DNA of 64,000 nt from Raoultibacter phocaeensis. GTDB lineage: Bacteria; Actinomycetota; Coriobacteriia; Coriobacteriales; Eggerthellaceae. Under the pieces are notes generated by a model. It was not told the DNA's origin and ran no database searches. It was given only the letters and a program-made list of their open reading frames with translations. Positions 63,252 to 64,000 of the stretch are shown here, in pieces; positions within the stretch are counted from its first letter, which is position 1; every line of letters starts with the position of its first letter. The DNA lies in contig NZ_CABDUX010000002.1 of the NCBI RefSeq assembly GCF_901411515.1, positions 434,001 to 498,000 on the forward strand, written 5' to 3'. The position numbers and the translations under genes are program-made.

Positions 63252-63371
63252 TACCCAACGCAGATTGTGTCCCGCTTCGGAGCGTGGCAATCTATGCCAG
63301 AAGGCCTGTCGTTGCGCGAGCCAACCGCTTCGGCGCGGTGGCGGCTTGGCGATATCGACAAAACCTCGGTG

Positions 63372-64000
63372 CTAGGCCGGCGGGGCGACATCGATCCGCT
63401 CGCCTGTCTGGGCGTCGAACAGGTGCATGCATGCGATCTGGGCGCGCAGTGCGACGGGTTGGCCTGGGCGGAAGCGGCCGAGCGCATCTATGTCGGCTTT
63501 GCCTACAACGCGTGTCCCGCGAGTTTTCGCGATGAAATACACGTCGGATCCGATGATCTCCTCGCGCTCGAACTGCGCGTCTAACAGGAGGGAGTTGGCC
63601 AATCCGTCCCGCATGCCGATGCGCTCGGACGAGGAAGGGGGCCTTCCGCCCGGCGGCTCGATCGCGACATGCTCGGGTCTGAATCCAGCGAGCAGCGTGC
63701 TGCCCGCGTAGCGTGGCGGCACGCGGGGCATGGTACCGATCAGTTGAGGCAGCTGCACCCCCTCGTCACCCGTGCAACCCGAGGGCATGCGGGCCCCGGC
63801 GCAATCGCCCGAGTGCTGCGTGCCTTTGAAAACGAACCTGCCCCCCTCGATGTGGCATTCGAGGAAGTTCATGCTCGGCGAGCCGATGAATTCGGCAACG
63901 AACAGGTTCGCGGGTTTGCGATACAGCTCTTGCGGCGTGCCGATCTGCTGTACGCGGCCTTCGTTCATGACGACGATCCGCGTGGCGAGCGTCATGGCTT
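63372..64000 (-). CDS. Sugar/polyol-type ABC transporter ATP-binding protein, C-terminal part (truncated by window edge)
   Basis: The last 210 or so residues of a MalK/UgpC-like ATPase; the frame stays open past the right edge. It enters at [21 protein letters not shown], the segment after the H-loop, continues through [20 protein letters not shown], and then has a TOBE-type regulatory domain ([11 protein letters not shown], later [10 protein letters not shown]). A Cys/Gly/Ser-rich stretch ([17 protein letters not shown]) interrupts the first TOBE part and is unusual. Such ATPases energise import of sugars, glycerol phosphate or polyols. The substrate depends on genes outside the window. Confidence 0.88.
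   Translation of the reverse strand, partial: AMTLATRIVVMNEGRVQQIGTPQELYRKPANLFVAEFIGSPSMNFLECHIEGGRFVFKGTQHSGDCAGARMPSGCTGDEGVQLPQLIGTMPRVPPRYAGSTLLAGFRPEHVAIEPPGGRPPSSSERIGMRDGLANSLLLDAQFEREEIIGSDVYFIAKTRGTRVVGKADIDALGRFRPGQPVALRAQIACMHLFDAQTGERIDVAPPA

Larger units (their letters stand above)
62979..63371. other. Gene-poor spacer with dispersed repeats between convergent nadK and the ABC ATPase
   Basis: No credible gene. It holds a palindrome CGGGTGCGCACCCG (62995-63008), a perfect hairpin at 63092-63112 (GGAAAGCCG-cta-CGGCTTTCC), and two oppositely oriented copies of the repeat also seen near 23.4 kb. Confidence 0.6.

Overview
The window is high-GC, densely coded bacterial chromosome. 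It looks like a member of the Eggerthellaceae (Coriobacteriia, Actinomycetota). That assignment is inference from gene content: a Tat-exported fumarate-reductase-like flavoprotein next to a roughly 12-helix membrane LuxR regulator, a DmsAB-type molybdoenzyme with its TorD-like chaperone, pyruvate:ferredoxin oxidoreductase, a proton-pumping pyrophosphatase, and actinobacterial-type aspartate aminotransferase and Lhr helicase. No phage, plasmid, CRISPR array or rRNA operon was seen.

Layout. 0-7 kb: the 3' end of pyruvate:ferredoxin oxidoreductase, hppA, then a divergent membrane-LuxR/Tat-flavoprotein pair. 7-8.5 kb: a lone AAA/DUF4143 ATPase behind two operator-like palindromes. 8.5-17 kb: an anaerobic respiration locus (molybdopterin oxidoreductase, four-cluster ferredoxin subunit, TorD-like chaperone), then a histidine kinase with a periplasmic CxxCH haem motif, its OmpR-type regulator, and a GGDEF/EAL protein. 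17-33 kb: SNF2 helicase, aspartate aminotransferase, PutP, an autoregulated TetR-ABC export operon, a hydrolase and a giant Lhr helicase. 33-39 kb: deoxyinosine glycosylase, a perfect parS site, small HTH regulators, a DUF1538/PII-like pair broken by a frameshift in a G7 tract, a YbhB protein and a membrane-anchored hydrolase. 39-44 kb: the conserved translation cluster tRNA-Tyr/Thr/Met, tuf, rpmG, tRNA-Trp, secE, nusG, rplK, rplA, closed by a strong terminator. 44-48 kb: an SPFH/ribbon-helix-helix pair, membrane and ferritin-like unknowns, and a long inverted-repeat element. 48-64 kb: map, then a cell-wall region (ATP-grasp ligase, Asp/Glu racemase, asparagine synthetase, two paralogous coiled-coil wall hydrolases, MurJ), an acyltransferase-like gene with one in-frame amber codon, an ABC exporter, NAD kinase, and the end of a sugar-type ABC ATPase.

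How it fits together. The redox genes at 0-17 kb suit an anaerobe using ferredoxin-linked catabolism, a PPi-driven ion gradient and several periplasmic terminal reductases. The parS site and the translation cluster suggest an origin-proximal position. The 49-53 kb trio reads as a module that makes D-aspartate, ligates it to peptidoglycan and amidates it to D-asparagine; this is the best candidate for an underdescribed system here. Other points of interest are the haem-sensor kinase, the inverted-repeat element at 46.2-46.4 kb, a dispersed intergenic repeat family, and several small autoregulatory modules with clear dyad operators. All functions rest on reading motifs and context; no searches were run.
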